Shown in pieces: positions 50,899-60,071 of a stretch of 64,000 nt of DNA. Numbering within the stretch: the stretch's first letter is position 1; each line of letters starts with the position of its first letter. The stretch is from JAWKIJ01 sp041394325 (GTDB lineage: Bacteria; Actinomycetota; Acidimicrobiia; Acidimicrobiales; Microtrichaceae): assembly GCA_041394325.1 (NCBI GenBank), contig JAWKIJ010000001.1:1984001-2048000 (forward strand). Reading direction: 5' to 3'. A program made the translations under genes and the position numbers. Under the pieces are notes generated by a model. The model saw only the letters and a program-made list of their open reading frames with translations, ran no database searches and was not told the DNA's origin.

Positions 50899-52332
50899 TC
50901 GGCTCGACCGGCGCGCCCGACGACGTCGAACCGGCCGGGGCCGGTTCGGACGCGCCCTTCCGCTCTGTGGCCCCCCGCCTCGGCTTCGTGCCGGGGTTCG
51001 ACGGAATGCGCGGCGTCGGGGTGCTGATGGTACTGGTCGCACACCTCTTCCCCGAGCGCACCGATTCGTTCAACCCGATCGTCGACGTGTTCTTCGTGCT
51101 CAGTGCGTTCCTCATCGTCACGCTGCTCATGCAGGAGCACCGCAACAACGGCCGAGTCGACCTGCGACGTTTCTACTCCCGGCGGGCCGTCCGGCTGTTG
51201 CCCAACTCGTTCGCCTGCATGGCCGCATGGCTCGTGGTCTACGGCATCGTCAAGGTGGCGGGCATCCACGGCACCGTCGAGACGATGGATCAGGTCAACG
51301 CGATTCCCCGCCACGTCGCCGCCGCGGCGGGCTACGTCTACCATCTCGTATACCCCGTGGGGTCCAAGCCCGGTCCGCTGGTGCAGTTCTGGTCGCTGTC
51401 GATCGAGGAGCAGTTCTACCTGGTGGCCGGCTTCGCCATGGTGTTCGCGCTCGCGTCGCGCCGACGGGTTCGCGTCGCGTGCGGGCTCATGGTCGTCCTG
51501 GTCGTGTGGATCGGATGGTCCCGCTGGCGCGTCGACCTCGGCCCCTGGCCGGGACGCGAGTACTCGACCGACGCGTGGACGCGCGGGCTTCGCCTGTTGT
51601 GGTTGCAGCGACCCGACGCGCTCCTGGTCGGAGTGCTCCTCGCTGTGTTCAACGCACTGCTTCCCGATCCGCTGTCGTCGCGGGCACGGCGTTGGATCGT
51701 CGTCGCGGGCGTGCTCGGCGTGATCGGTTGGTTCTTCGTACTCACCTCCTCGCTGAGCCTGCACGCCGGGGGACAAGGCCGGATCCTTCCGTACTGGGTA
51801 CCCGGTGTGCCCCGCGATCCCAGTCAGCTCGTCAACTTCCGGGGAGCGATGTGGTGCGCGCGTGAACCGGTCACCGGGGCCGTACCCATGCCGCCGCACC
51901 CGGGGTCTCCCTATCGACCGTGCACGGAGGGGCTGTGGATCTTTCGCTGGGGATTCACGGCGATAGCGCTCGCGGTCGCTCCGCTCACCCTGTGCATGGC
52001 CCGATGCAAGGACGCGTGGATCTCCCGGGCCTTCAGTTGGGCGCCTATGCGCAAGATCGGCGAGATGTCCTACTCGCTGTACGTATGGCACCTGCTCGCA
52101 TTCAGCCTCGCGGGCCTCGTCGTCCCCGGGCTCGGGACGGCGGCGGCGTCGGTGGTCAAGGTGGTCGCGGCGTTCGCCGTCTCCTGGTTGGCCCATCGCT
52201 ACATCGATCTCACGGTGCTCCGCGTGAAAATGCGCTTTGCGGCGGATACGGTCGTGCTCGATCGCACCACCGGCCGTGGTCGCGGTGCCGGCCACGACGA
52301 CCGAGCACGGTGGGGGAGGGGACTCTCGATGA
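50895..52332 (+). CDS. Acyltransferase-3 membrane protein 3, frame-broken at C terminus
   Basis: Third paralogue, about 478 residues. Seen: PRLGFVPGFDGMRGVGVLMV, VDVFFVLSAFLIVTLLMQEH, RFYSRRAVRLLPNSFACMAA, WSLSIEEQFYLVAGFAMVFA, RPDALLVGVLLAVFNALLPD, and MSYSLYVWHLLAFSLAGLVV. It has an extra extracytoplasmic loop (VPGVPRDPSQLVNFRGAMWC) with Cys residues. Near 52275 a one-base change restores RTTGRVVAVPATTTEHGGGG, matching paralogue 2, and gives a stop at 52330-52332. Without it the frame runs on to 52856 as shadow. GTG 50895 overlaps the previous stop. Confidence 0.87.
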
Positions 52333-52350
52333 ACACCCGGGCCGTGTGGC

Positions 52351-53562
52351 GTGACACCGCCACCCGTTGCCGTCGCGGGGGCGGTTCGACATCGCTACGA
52401 CCTCGTCGCCGTGGCCGGTGTGTTCGCCGTGTCCGCGGTCCTCCTGCGCCTGGCCGATCGATGGCTGCCCATACCCGACGACCTCCGATTCCTCGGGCTC
52501 GACCCGGCTCAGGCCGGTCGGCACATGGCGATACGGGCGACCATGCTCGACCGGTCGCCGCTGCACCCGTTGTTCCCGCTGATCGCCCAGCCTCCGGTTC
52601 GGGTGCTCACGGGGCTGGGGCTGGAGCGTCTCGAGGCGATCCGGGTGACCATGGCCTCGTTCGGGGGAGTGATGGCGGCGGCGCTGTTCTGCCTGGCGCG
52701 TCAATGCCGGTGCGGTCGCCTCCGAGCCGCGGTGGTCGCCGCCGTGTCGCTGGTGTGTGGAGCGTCGCTCACCTTCTTCACCGTCCCCGGACCGTACGGA
52801 GTGGCGACCGCGGCGCTGTCGGTGTCGTTGGTGCTGTTGATGTCCGATGCCCGTGAGCCCGACCGCCTTCCGTGGCGAAGCGGGATCGGTCTACTCGTGG
52901 CAGGGTCGTGTCTGATCACCGCACTCCTGGTCCCGCTGGTCTTCGTCGCGATCACGCCGTCGCTGCGACGTCGAGTCCTTCCGATGGCCGCGATCGCGGC
53001 GTTCGTGGGAGCGATCGCCGTCGGCGTCCAGTTGATCGTCGTGGGTGCGCGGACGCCGATGGCCTACCTCGAACTTCGCCGGTCGGTCCACGCGCCACGG
53101 TGGTCCTCGCTCGGCGACGCCCTCGCGACGGCGTTCGGCCGCGCCTGGGTCCCGGATCTGCCGCGTCGGGCACACGGCAGCGAGGCGCCGGTGTTCACCT
53201 ACCGCAACCTCGCCTATCTGGACGGAGGCGTCGGTCGCACGATTCTCGGACTCGTGGTGATCACCGTGGTGATCGCCGCGTGGGTGGTCCTCCTGCGCCG
53301 TCGGCGCGGACCGCTGTACGCGGCCGCCCTGATCGGCTGGGCCGCGTTCGTGGTGGTCCACGTCTTCTACGGGGTAGAGGCCATGCGATCTGCCGGGTTG
53401 CTCGTTCCCCTCGGGGCCGTCGCGTTGATCGCCGCGCTCACCGCGGCGAGGGAACCGATCCGTCGGGCGGCCACCGTGGCCGCACTCGTGGCGGTGCCGT
53501 TGTTGTCGGCGGTGAACCTCGTGGGGCTCCGCGACCTCGGTCGCCTGTTCACGGGGTCCTGA
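52351..53562 (+). CDS. Polytopic membrane protein (glycosyltransferase-like), unknown
   Basis: A 403-residue protein with about nine hydrophobic segments, e.g. YDLVAVAGVFAVSAVLLRLA, GGVMAAALFCLARQCRC, VVAAVSLVCGASLTFFTVPG, TILGLVVITVVIAAWVVLLR and LLVPLGAVALIAALTAARE. The first extracytoplasmic loop (RWLPIPDDLRFLGLDPAQAG, then RSPLHPLFPLIAQPP) has Asp and His residues in the manner of GT-C glycosyltransferases, but no motif is decisive. It follows the third acyltransferase by about 20 bases, so it belongs to the envelope cluster. GTG 52351 is used; an ATGA overlap at 52329 in another frame suggests the true start may be earlier with an indel between. Confidence 0.72.
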   Translation: MTPPPVAVAGAVRHRYDLVAVAGVFAVSAVLLRLADRWLPIPDDLRFLGLDPAQAGRHMAIRATMLDRSPLHPLFPLIAQPPVRVLTGLGLERLEAIRVTMASFGGVMAAALFCLARQCRCGRLRAAVVAAVSLVCGASLTFFTVPGPYGVATAALSVSLVLLMSDAREPDRLPWRSGIGLLVAGSCLITALLVPLVFVAITPSLRRRVLPMAAIAAFVGAIAVGVQLIVVGARTPMAYLELRRSVHAPRWSSLGDALATAFGRAWVPDLPRRAHGSEAPVFTYRNLAYLDGGVGRTILGLVVITVVIAAWVVLLRRRRGPLYAAALIGWAAFVVVHVFYGVEAMRSAGLLVPLGAVALIAALTAAREPIRRAATVAALVAVPLLSAVNLVGLRDLGRLFTGS

Positions 53563-54433
53563 TCGCCGCGTCGCACCCATCGGGGTCGCGCAGCGTCCAC
53601 AACGCGTCGGCGGCGGGTGTCAACGGGGCATTGCGGCGGAGAAGTCCGATGGTACGTCGGCGGCCGGCCAGTTCGACCACCGTCACCCCCGGCGGGAGGG
53701 TCGTGGGGATGCTGGAGGTCGGGAGCACCGCGGCTCCGACCCCCGCCGCCACCAGGGGGAGCAGCGCGTCCCTCGGTTCCGCCTCCACGACGATGTCCGG
53801 CCTGATGTGTGCCTGCGCGCAGAGTTCGTCGAGGGCTCGCCGGGTCGGTGTGCCGACCGGGGGGGCGACGACGGGGACCGATCGCAGCACGGGGAGTGGT
53901 GGCTCGGGGGCGTGCGTCCGCGGCGGGAGAGCGAGCACGAACGCCTCGCCGGCGAAGCCCCGCCATCGGAGGTCCCGATGTGTGGACCGTTCCCCCACAC
54001 CCAGTTCGCAGCGACCGGATGCCACGAGGTCGGCGACCGACTCGTGCTCCGTGGCACCGATCATGCGCACGGTGATCCCGGCGTGGCGCTCGCGCAGTGC
54101 CGCGACGAGCGACACGCCGACCGTCGCCGCGAGCGTCGGTTGCACCCCGAGGTCGATCCGTCCCGTCACCTCGGTGCGGGCTCCATGGTTCGCGACCGAG
54201 ACCGCCGCCATCGAGCGCAGCACGTCTCGGGCGCGGGGGAGTAGGTCCTCACATGCGGCGGTCGGACGGATCGTCCGGCCGATCCGGTGGAACAACGGGG
54301 TGCCGAGCTCGCGTTCGAGGGACGCGATCGACGACGAGAGCGACGGCTGCGCGACGTGGCAACGGTGCGCCGCGGCGGTGAACGACCCTTCCTCCACCGC
54401 CGCCACGACGTACTCCAGCTGACGAACCTGCAT
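53549..54433 (-). CDS. LysR-family transcriptional regulator
   Basis: A 294-residue LysR regulator. N-terminal winged HTH: MQVRQLEYVVAAVEEGSFTA, AHRCHVAQPSLSSSIASLER, ELGTPLFHRIGRTIRPTAAC. The effector domain shows the usual Rossmann-like halves (GRIDLGVQPTLAATVGVSLV, SVADLVASGRCELGVGERS, LLPLVAAGVGAAVLPTSSIP). It is divergent from a TauE/SafE exporter gene 71 bases away and probably regulates it; a sulfur or organic-acid signal would be typical but is unproven. The ATG at 54433 is six bases after TAGGCT on the minus strand. Its 3' end overlaps the membrane-protein gene by 14 bases. Confidence 0.92.
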   Translation of the reverse strand: MQVRQLEYVVAAVEEGSFTAAAHRCHVAQPSLSSSIASLERELGTPLFHRIGRTIRPTAACEDLLPRARDVLRSMAAVSVANHGARTEVTGRIDLGVQPTLAATVGVSLVAALRERHAGITVRMIGATEHESVADLVASGRCELGVGERSTHRDLRWRGFAGEAFVLALPPRTHAPEPPLPVLRSVPVVAPPVGTPTRRALDELCAQAHIRPDIVVEAEPRDALLPLVAAGVGAAVLPTSSIPTTLPPGVTVVELAGRRRTIGLLRRNAPLTPAADALWTLRDPDGCDAAIRTP

Positions 54434-54439
54434 TGGCTC

Positions 54440-54445
54440 AGCCTA
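54440..54445 (-). promoter_or_regulatory. Leaderless -10 (TAGGCT) of the LysR gene
   Basis: TAGGCT on the minus strand ends six bases before the ATG at 54433. Confidence 0.5.
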
Positions 54446-54503
54446 TGGATGTGGAAGGAAAGATGTCTTATGGGTATGAGTGATCCGGGACGATGATGGA
54501 CGG

Positions 54504-55241
54504 GTGACCTCCTGGATCCCCGTCGCCGCCATCGGTGCCGGCATCGGGTTCCTCGGTGGTTTGTTCGGAAAGGGCGGATCGGCGGTCGCTTCGCCGCTGC
54601 TCGCCGTCGTCGGCCTTCCGCCCATCGCCGCGGTGGCCACACCGCTGCCCTCGACGATTCCCTCGGCGCTCGCGGCCGACCGTTACCGTCGGGCCGGGCT
54701 CCTCGACCGGAGGGTGATCCTCACCAGCCTGCTCGCGGGCGGACCGGCAACCGTCGCCGGTGCCGTCGCGACGCGCTGGATCGATCCCGCGGCGCTACTG
54801 GTCGCGACCGAACTGTTGCTCGTCGGTCTCGGGATCCGCCTGATCGTCGGGAGTCGGCGGCAGGTGGAACACGACACCGTCGCGCCGCCGCGGACACGCA
54901 CGCTCGTGGGGGTCGGGGCGGCGGTCGGCCTCGCGGGCGGCCTGCTGGCGAACAGCGGAGGCTTCCTGCTGGCCCCCCTCTACCTGAGCGTCGCCCGCCT
55001 TCCCATCAAGTCCGCCTTGGGTGCGAGCCTCGCCGTCTCGGCCGTACTCGCCATCCCAGGGACCGTCGTGCACGCCGCGCTCGGCCACATCGATTGGCCG
55101 GTGGCGGCGGTGCTCGCGGTCTGCGCCGTGCCGGCGTCGCGCCTCGGGGCATCGGTGGCGATCCGCGCCGATCCGGGTCGCATGGAGCGGGCCTTCGGCG
55201 CGGCTCTGGTGGCGCTGGGGATCTTCACTCTGTTCGTGTGA
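54504..55241 (+). CDS. Sulfite exporter TauE/SafE family protein
   Basis: A 245-residue membrane protein with about eight helices in two inverted repeats: IGAGIGFLGGLFGKGGSAVA (the family's N-terminal GxxxGxGGG-like motif), LLAVVGLPPIAAVATPLPST, LTSLLAGGPATVAGAVATRW, VGVGAAVGLAGGLLANSGGF (second-repeat motif) and ALGASLAVSAVLAIPGTVVH. TauE/SafE proteins export sulfite, sulfonates or other organic anions. GTG 54504 is preferred to GTG 54480: GATGAT sits six bases upstream and the hydrophobic start follows at once. It is divergent from a LysR regulator. Confidence 0.87.
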   Translation: MTSWIPVAAIGAGIGFLGGLFGKGGSAVASPLLAVVGLPPIAAVATPLPSTIPSALAADRYRRAGLLDRRVILTSLLAGGPATVAGAVATRWIDPAALLVATELLLVGLGIRLIVGSRRQVEHDTVAPPRTRTLVGVGAAVGLAGGLLANSGGFLLAPLYLSVARLPIKSALGASLAVSAVLAIPGTVVHAALGHIDWPVAAVLAVCAVPASRLGASVAIRADPGRMERAFGAALVALGIFTLFV

Positions 55242-55277
55242 GGCGGTCCGGTCCGGGCCATGCCGAACCGAACCGCC
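55242..55277. terminator. Hairpin between convergent genes
   Basis: GGCGGTCCGGT (55242-55252) pairs with ACCGAACCGCC (55267-55277), one mismatch, loop of 14, between the convergent exporter and SDR genes. Confidence 0.45.
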
Positions 55278-55287
55278 GTCGGTCCCG

Positions 55288-56190
55288 CTACTCCGCGGAC
55301 AGCAGCCCAAGCAGCTTGGCGAGCTCGTCCTGGGGGCCTTCGGGGACGATGTAGCCGTCCTCGTTGCGGATCTGCGCGAAGTTGTCGCGCACGTCCTCGA
55401 CGGTGTGGCCGTTCTTGTAGTAGCCGGGTGTGAGGCCGATGAAGAACCGCGACACCGACCCGCCTGCGACGGAGTAGATCTCGCCGGTGACCGGGCAGTC
55501 CTCGTGGGCGAGGTAGCAGACGGTCGGGGTGACCTCCTCCGCGGCGAGCTTGTCGCCGAACCCGCCCAGGAGTTCCTCGGTCATGCGGGTCTTCGCCACC
55601 GGGGCGATGGCGTTGGCCTTGATGTTGTACTTGCGACCCTCGTTGGCGAGGACGCGGGTGAAGCCGACGAGGCCCATCTTCGCGGCCCCGTAGTTCGACT
55701 GGCCGAAGTTGCCGAGGATGCCGGAGTTGGAGCTGGTGTTCACCACGCGGCCGTAGCCCTTCTCCCGCATGATGATCCACGCGGGCTGGGTGACGTAGAA
55801 GGCGCCGAGCAGGTGCACGTCGATGACCGGCGTGAGCAACTCGGGAGTCATGTTGTGGAAGGTCTTGTCCCGCAGGATCCCGGCGTTGTTGACCACGATG
55901 TCGACGGTGCCGAACGCCTCGACCGCCTGGTCGACGATGGCCTTGCCCCCTTCGGGGGTCGACACGCTGTCGGTGTTGGCGACGGCCTCTCCGCCCGCCT
56001 CGGTGATCTCGGCGACGACGCGCGCGGCCGCGCCGAGGTCGCTGCCGGAGCCGTCGACCGCGCCGCCGAGGTCGTTGACGACGATGCGGGCTCCGCGCCG
56101 GGCGAGCTCGAGTGCGTGGGAGCGGCCGAGGCCTCCGCCCGCGCCGGTGATGATGGCGACCTTGCCGTCGTAGCCCAAGTCAGCAGCCAT
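55288..56190 (-). CDS. SDR-family oxidoreductase (HSD17B4/3-hydroxyacyl-CoA dehydrogenase-like)
   Basis: A 300-residue short-chain dehydrogenase. Seen: GKVAIITGAGGGLGRSHALE (cofactor loop, residues 9-28), NNAGILRDKTF, and the catalytic Ser/Tyr/Lys in NTSSNSGILGNFGQSNYGAAK (Tyr167, Lys171). The NDLGGAVDGSGSD insert and IIMREKGYGRVVNTSS are typical of the peroxisomal multifunctional-enzyme-like branch that oxidises 3-hydroxyacyl-CoA. Together with the adjacent acyl-CoA synthetase and acyl-CoA dehydrogenase it suggests a beta-oxidation set. ATG 56190 has AAAGGGA about eleven bases upstream. It lies 79 bases after the synthetase gene on the same strand. Confidence 0.92.
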   Translation of the reverse strand: MAADLGYDGKVAIITGAGGGLGRSHALELARRGARIVVNDLGGAVDGSGSDLGAAARVVAEITEAGGEAVANTDSVSTPEGGKAIVDQAVEAFGTVDIVVNNAGILRDKTFHNMTPELLTPVIDVHLLGAFYVTQPAWIIMREKGYGRVVNTSSNSGILGNFGQSNYGAAKMGLVGFTRVLANEGRKYNIKANAIAPVAKTRMTEELLGGFGDKLAAEEVTPTVCYLAHEDCPVTGEIYSVAGGSVSRFFIGLTPGYYKNGHTVEDVRDNFAQIRNEDGYIVPEGPQDELAKLLGLLSAE

Positions 56191-56269
56191 GTGGATGGTG
56201 TCCCTTTCGTTGTGGATCTGGTCGAGGTGGATTCGAGAGAGGGGAGCGGCGATGCCCAGACGCCGATGC

Positions 56270-57892
56270 TCAGGCGTCGATGCCGAGTTGCTCGATCGCG
56301 TAGGCCGTGTGTCGCTTGTAGTCGACCTTGGCATTGGGGGCGCGGCCGATCGTGTCCACCACCAGTACCTCCTTGGGGGCCTTGTAGTGGGCGAGGTGCT
56401 CCTTCACGTGGCCGATCGTGGCCGAAGGGTCGACCGTGGCGCCGGGGGCCGGTTCGACCACCGCGACGATCGCCTGGCCGAACTTCTCGTTCGGCACCCC
56501 GACCACCACCGCGTCGTGGATCGAGTCGTCCAGCTTCAGGATCTCCTCCACCTCTTCGGGGAAGACCTTCTCGCCGCCGGTGTTGATGCACACCGATCCT
56601 CGCCCCAGGAGCGTGATGGTGCCGTCGGCCTCCACGGTCGCCCAGTCGCCGGGCATCGAGTAGCGGGCTCCGTCGATCGTGACGAAGGTCGCCGCGGACT
56701 TCTCGGGGTCCTTGTAGTAGCCGATGGGCGTGTGGCCGCGCACCGCCACGCGCCCCCGCTCACCCGATCCGGGCTCGACGTCACGGCCGTCTTCGGTGAT
56801 GACCCGGCTGTCGGGCCCGAGGACGAACTTGGCGGTGGTCGATTCGGCACCGGCGGCGGAGACCGACTGGCCGAGCCCGATGGCCTCCGAGCTGGAGAAG
56901 ACGTCGATGAGCAGCATGCCCGGATGGTGCTCGAGCAACGCGGCCTTCACCGGTTCGCTCCACATCACACCCGAACTCGTCACCAGTACCAGGGAGGAGA
57001 GGTCCCAACGGTCGGGTTCGGCGTCGAGGGCCGCGAGGATCGGCTTGGAGAACGTGTCGCCGACCAGGGTCATGGCCCCGACGCGCCGGCGCTCGATGGT
57101 GTCGAGCATCTCCTCGACGTCGAAGGACCGATTGGTGAGGGTGACGATGCTCCCCGCCTGGCACAGGTAGATGTTGGCGACGAACCAGCCGGTGCCGTGC
57201 ATCAGCGGGCATGCCGGCAGACCCGGCGCGCCGGGTGCCGTGATCGATTCGAGGAGCGCGTCGTAGCCCACGTCCTCCGCCTCTTGGCCGAACAGGGCGT
57301 TGCCCGCATAGCACGTCGCGTGGATGAGGTCGTCCTGACGCCACATCACGCCCTTGGGCATCCCGGTGGTGCCGCCGGTGTAGATCATCAACAGGTCGTC
57401 ACCCGAGCGTGGTTCGGAGCCCACGACCCGTTCGGCGGCGGTCGCCGCTGCGTCCTCGTACGGCATCGCCCACTCGGGGCAGGGGCCGCTGCCGTCGTCC
57501 ACCCACAGCCAGAGCCGGACGCCCGGGCATCGCTCGCGGACGCGCTCGATCGTGGGGGTGAACTCGCCGTGGAACACGACCGCCATCGCGTCGGCGTTGT
57601 CCCACAGGTAGACGAGTTCGTCGTCGACGTAGCGGTAGTTGGTGTTGACCGGAACCAGCGATGCCTTGAACGCGGCGAACGCCGTCTCCATGTACTCGGG
57701 GCAGTTGTACAGGTACACCGCCACCTTGTCCTGGTGCTTCGCGCCGTGCGCGACCAGGGTGGCTGCCACTCCGTCGGCACGGCGGTCGAAGTCGCGCCAG
57801 CTGACGACCCGGTCGCCGTGGACCAGCGCCGGCGCATCGCCGAACCTGTCGGCGATGCGCTCCCAGATCTCGGCGAAGTTCCAGCCCGGCAT
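56270..57892 (-). CDS. AMP-forming acyl-CoA synthetase (FadD-like)
   Basis: A 540-residue ANL-superfamily ligase. Seen: LLMIYTGGTTGMPKGVMWRQ (the P-loop-like AMP-binding motif), PACPLMHGTGWFVANIYLCQ, VTSSGVMWSEPVKAALLE, LLIDVFSSSEAIGLGQS, PGDWATVEADGTITLLGRGS (conserved Asp and Arg) and the C-terminal GRAPNAKVDYKRHTAY with the catalytic Lys. It activates a fatty or steroid-derived acid to its CoA thioester. ATG 57892 is close to the conserved N terminus WNFAEIWERIADRFGDAPAL. Transcribed with the SDR gene and divergent from the acyl-CoA dehydrogenase 103 bases away. Confidence 0.93.
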   Translation of the reverse strand: MPGWNFAEIWERIADRFGDAPALVHGDRVVSWRDFDRRADGVAATLVAHGAKHQDKVAVYLYNCPEYMETAFAAFKASLVPVNTNYRYVDDELVYLWDNADAMAVVFHGEFTPTIERVRERCPGVRLWLWVDDGSGPCPEWAMPYEDAAATAAERVVGSEPRSGDDLLMIYTGGTTGMPKGVMWRQDDLIHATCYAGNALFGQEAEDVGYDALLESITAPGAPGLPACPLMHGTGWFVANIYLCQAGSIVTLTNRSFDVEEMLDTIERRRVGAMTLVGDTFSKPILAALDAEPDRWDLSSLVLVTSSGVMWSEPVKAALLEHHPGMLLIDVFSSSEAIGLGQSVSAAGAESTTAKFVLGPDSRVITEDGRDVEPGSGERGRVAVRGHTPIGYYKDPEKSAATFVTIDGARYSMPGDWATVEADGTITLLGRGSVCINTGGEKVFPEEVEEILKLDDSIHDAVVVGVPNEKFGQAIVAVVEPAPGATVDPSATIGHVKEHLAHYKAPKEVLVVDTIGRAPNAKVDYKRHTAYAIEQLGIDA

Positions 57893-57981
57893 GTGCAACC
57901 CCCGTCCGGCCGTCTGCGGCCTCCCTGTAGGTGGTGCGAGTGTAGGAGGACGAGCCGCCTCCCCCGAACCCCATCGGGGGC

Positions 57982-57987
57982 TACCGT
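57982..57987 (+). promoter_or_regulatory. Leaderless -10 (TACCGT) of the acyl-CoA dehydrogenase gene
   Basis: TACCGT ends seven bases before the ATG at 57995. Confidence 0.5.
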
Positions 57988-57994
57988 CGGCGAT

Positions 57995-59155
57995 ATGGAC
58001 ATGGAGTTGCCCGGCGCGGACGATCCGCGACGCGTCGAGGTGCGCGACTGGCTGGACGCGAACCCCGCCCCGAGCGGTCGGTGTCTCGCCGAGGCGGGTC
58101 TTGTCGCACCGCACTGGCCGCGCCCCTGGGGCCTCGACGCGGATCCGATCCACCAACTGATCATCGACGAGGAGCTGCGCCGGGCCGGGGTGCGTCGTCC
58201 GGACAACCAGATCGGCATCGGGTGGGCCGGGCCGACCATCGTCGCGGCCGGGACGGCAGCGCAGAGGGATCGCTATCTGTTCCCGTTGCTCGCCGGCGAG
58301 GAGATCTGGTGTCAGCTCTTCAGCGAGCCGGATGCGGGGAGCGACCTCGCCGCGCTGGGCACCCGAGCGGTCCGTGACGGTGACACCTACGTCGTGAACG
58401 GATCGAAGATCTGGAACTCCCATGCCCAGTTCGCGCGGTTCGGGATTCTCATCGCCCGAACAGACCCCGACGCGCCCAAGCACCGGGGGGTGTCGTACTT
58501 CATCTGTCCGATGGACCTGCCCGGAATCGAGGTGCGGCCGGTCAGGGAGATGACCGGGGTCGCACTGTTCAACGAGGTGTTCTTCACCGACGTGCAGATC
58601 CCCGCCGCGAACCTGCTCGGGGAGGAGAACGAAGGGTGGAGTCTCGCCAAGGTCACACTCGGCAATGAGCGGGTCTCCCTGTCGGGTGGTGGCGCCCTCT
58701 GGGGGATGGGTCCGACCGCGGGAGACCTTCTGGACCTGGTGCGGGCGAGAGGGGGGGTGTCGGACCCGACGCTCCGCCAACGGATCGCGGGGTTGCACAT
58801 CGAGGCGGAGATCCTTCGGCTGATCCGCCTCCGCACGGTGAGCACCGCAGTCAAGGGCGAGGCGCCCGGGCCCGAGGCGTCGATCCGCAAGCTCGCTGCC
58901 GACGAGCACGGCCAGCGCATCATGGAGCTCGCGAAGGACCTGTCGGGAACCGGCGCCATGCTCACCGACGCCGGACCACTCGGGGCCGAGGCGGACCTCT
59001 GGCATTTCGGCTACCTGTTCGCCCGGGCGCTCACGATCGGCGGAGGCACGACCCAGGTGCAGCTCAACATCATCGCCGAACGGGTCCTCGGCCTGCCGCG
59101 GGATGTCGATCCGCACGAGACGATGGGCTGGGCCGAGTCCCGCCGGGCGGAGTGA
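57995..59155 (+). CDS. Acyl-CoA dehydrogenase
   Basis: A 386-residue flavoprotein that oxidises acyl-CoA to enoyl-CoA. Seen: RRPDNQIGIGWAGPTIVAAG, IWCQLFSEPDAGSDLAALGT (the family 'xxTEPxAGSD' with Ser for Thr), VVNGSKIWNSHAQFARFGIL, FNEVFFTDVQIPAANLLGEE and the C-terminal ALTIGGGTTQVQLNIIAERV. The N-terminal helical domain is short. It probably acts with the divergent FadD and SDR genes in breakdown of a fatty or steroid side-chain acid. ATG 57995 follows TACCGT by seven bases. Confidence 0.92.
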   Translation: MDMELPGADDPRRVEVRDWLDANPAPSGRCLAEAGLVAPHWPRPWGLDADPIHQLIIDEELRRAGVRRPDNQIGIGWAGPTIVAAGTAAQRDRYLFPLLAGEEIWCQLFSEPDAGSDLAALGTRAVRDGDTYVVNGSKIWNSHAQFARFGILIARTDPDAPKHRGVSYFICPMDLPGIEVRPVREMTGVALFNEVFFTDVQIPAANLLGEENEGWSLAKVTLGNERVSLSGGGALWGMGPTAGDLLDLVRARGGVSDPTLRQRIAGLHIEAEILRLIRLRTVSTAVKGEAPGPEASIRKLAADEHGQRIMELAKDLSGTGAMLTDAGPLGAEADLWHFGYLFARALTIGGGTTQVQLNIIAERVLGLPRDVDPHETMGWAESRRAE

Positions 59156-59204
59156 CCGTGGCCTCGACGCCGGTTGAGGGGCGACCGGGCCGGAGGCCGC
59201 TGCC

Positions 59205-60071
59205 GTGAGGGTGTTGATCACCGGTGGATCGGGACTGTTGGGTTCGGCGTTGGTGATATCGGCACCCGTGGACCTCGACGTGGAGGCCACCCGGTACCGG
59301 CGCGAGCCCGCCGTCGAGGGACCGCGGCCGATCCGCCGCCACCGCTGCGATCTCACCCAACCCGGCGCCGCCTTCGAACTGTTGCACCGTCGCCGTCCCG
59401 ACCTCGTGATCCACACGGCGTACTCCAAGACCGACGCATCGGTCACGATCGACTCGACCACCGAGGTCGCCGCGGCGTGTGCGGCGCTCGACGTCGACCT
59501 GGTCCACATCTCGACCGACGCGGTGTTCGACGGCGACCACGCCCCCTATGCCGAGGACGCGGTGCCCCGGCCGGTGCATGCCTACGGCCGGGCCAAGCGG
59601 ACTGCCGAGCTGGCGGTACTCGAGCAGTGCCCGGCGGCCGCGATCGTACGGACGTCGCTCATCCTGGCGGCCGACGGGTCCGACGAGACCACCGCGTGGG
59701 CGATCGCCGCGAACCGTCGCGCCGAACGTGTCACGTTCTTCGTCGACGAGTTCCGAATGCCGATCGCGGTGCACGATCTGGCCGCTCAACTCTGGGAGCT
59801 CGTCGCGCTCGGGCGCGCCGGGAGGGCGGGGGTGTGGCATCTGGTCGGTCCCGAACGGCTGAGCCGGGCCGAGATCGGTCGGTCGATCGTGGCGCGCTTC
59901 GACCTCGATGCCTCGACGGTCGACGAGGCGTCGGCGGCGACGACGGGCACTCCGCGCCCGCGGGATCTGTCGCTCGGTTCCGTCCGAGCCCCCGGACTGC
60001 TCACCCGCCCGGGGTCGGTCCGCCTGCTCGGTGCCGGTACTGTGTCCGCCGATGCCGAAGAAGTCCGATGA
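59205..60071 (+). CDS. RmlD-like sugar-nucleotide-binding reductase (SDR fold)
   Basis: A 288-residue extended SDR of the dTDP-4-dehydrorhamnose reductase-like group. Seen: MRVLITGGSGLLGSALVIS (cofactor loop), DLVIHTAYSKTDASVTIDST, VHISTDAVFDGDHAPYAEDA (family 'STDYVFDG' with Ala for Tyr), and the catalytic YGRAKRTAELAVLE (Tyr, Lys). AIVRTSLILAADGSDETTAW and GVWHLVGPERLSRAEIGRS are also typical. Whether it makes rhamnose or acts on another sugar or thioester is unknown. GTG 59205 precedes the first strand. The next small gene starts inside its 3' end. Confidence 0.82.
   Translation: MRVLITGGSGLLGSALVISAPVDLDVEATRYRREPAVEGPRPIRRHRCDLTQPGAAFELLHRRRPDLVIHTAYSKTDASVTIDSTTEVAAACAALDVDLVHISTDAVFDGDHAPYAEDAVPRPVHAYGRAKRTAELAVLEQCPAAAIVRTSLILAADGSDETTAWAIAANRRAERVTFFVDEFRMPIAVHDLAAQLWELVALGRAGRAGVWHLVGPERLSRAEIGRSIVARFDLDASTVDEASAATTGTPRPRDLSLGSVRAPGLLTRPGSVRLLGAGTVSADAEEVR
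60038..60043 (+). promoter_or_regulatory. Leaderless -10 (TACTGT) of the small gene at 60052
   Basis: TACTGT lies inside the 3' end of the upstream gene and ends eight bases before the ATG at 60052. Confidence 0.5.

Noticed and set aside
52333..52856. C-terminal extension of acyltransferase 3
   Set aside because: Arg/Gly/Pro-rich shadow of the following membrane-protein gene; restoring one base gives a paralogue-like tail and a stop at 52332.
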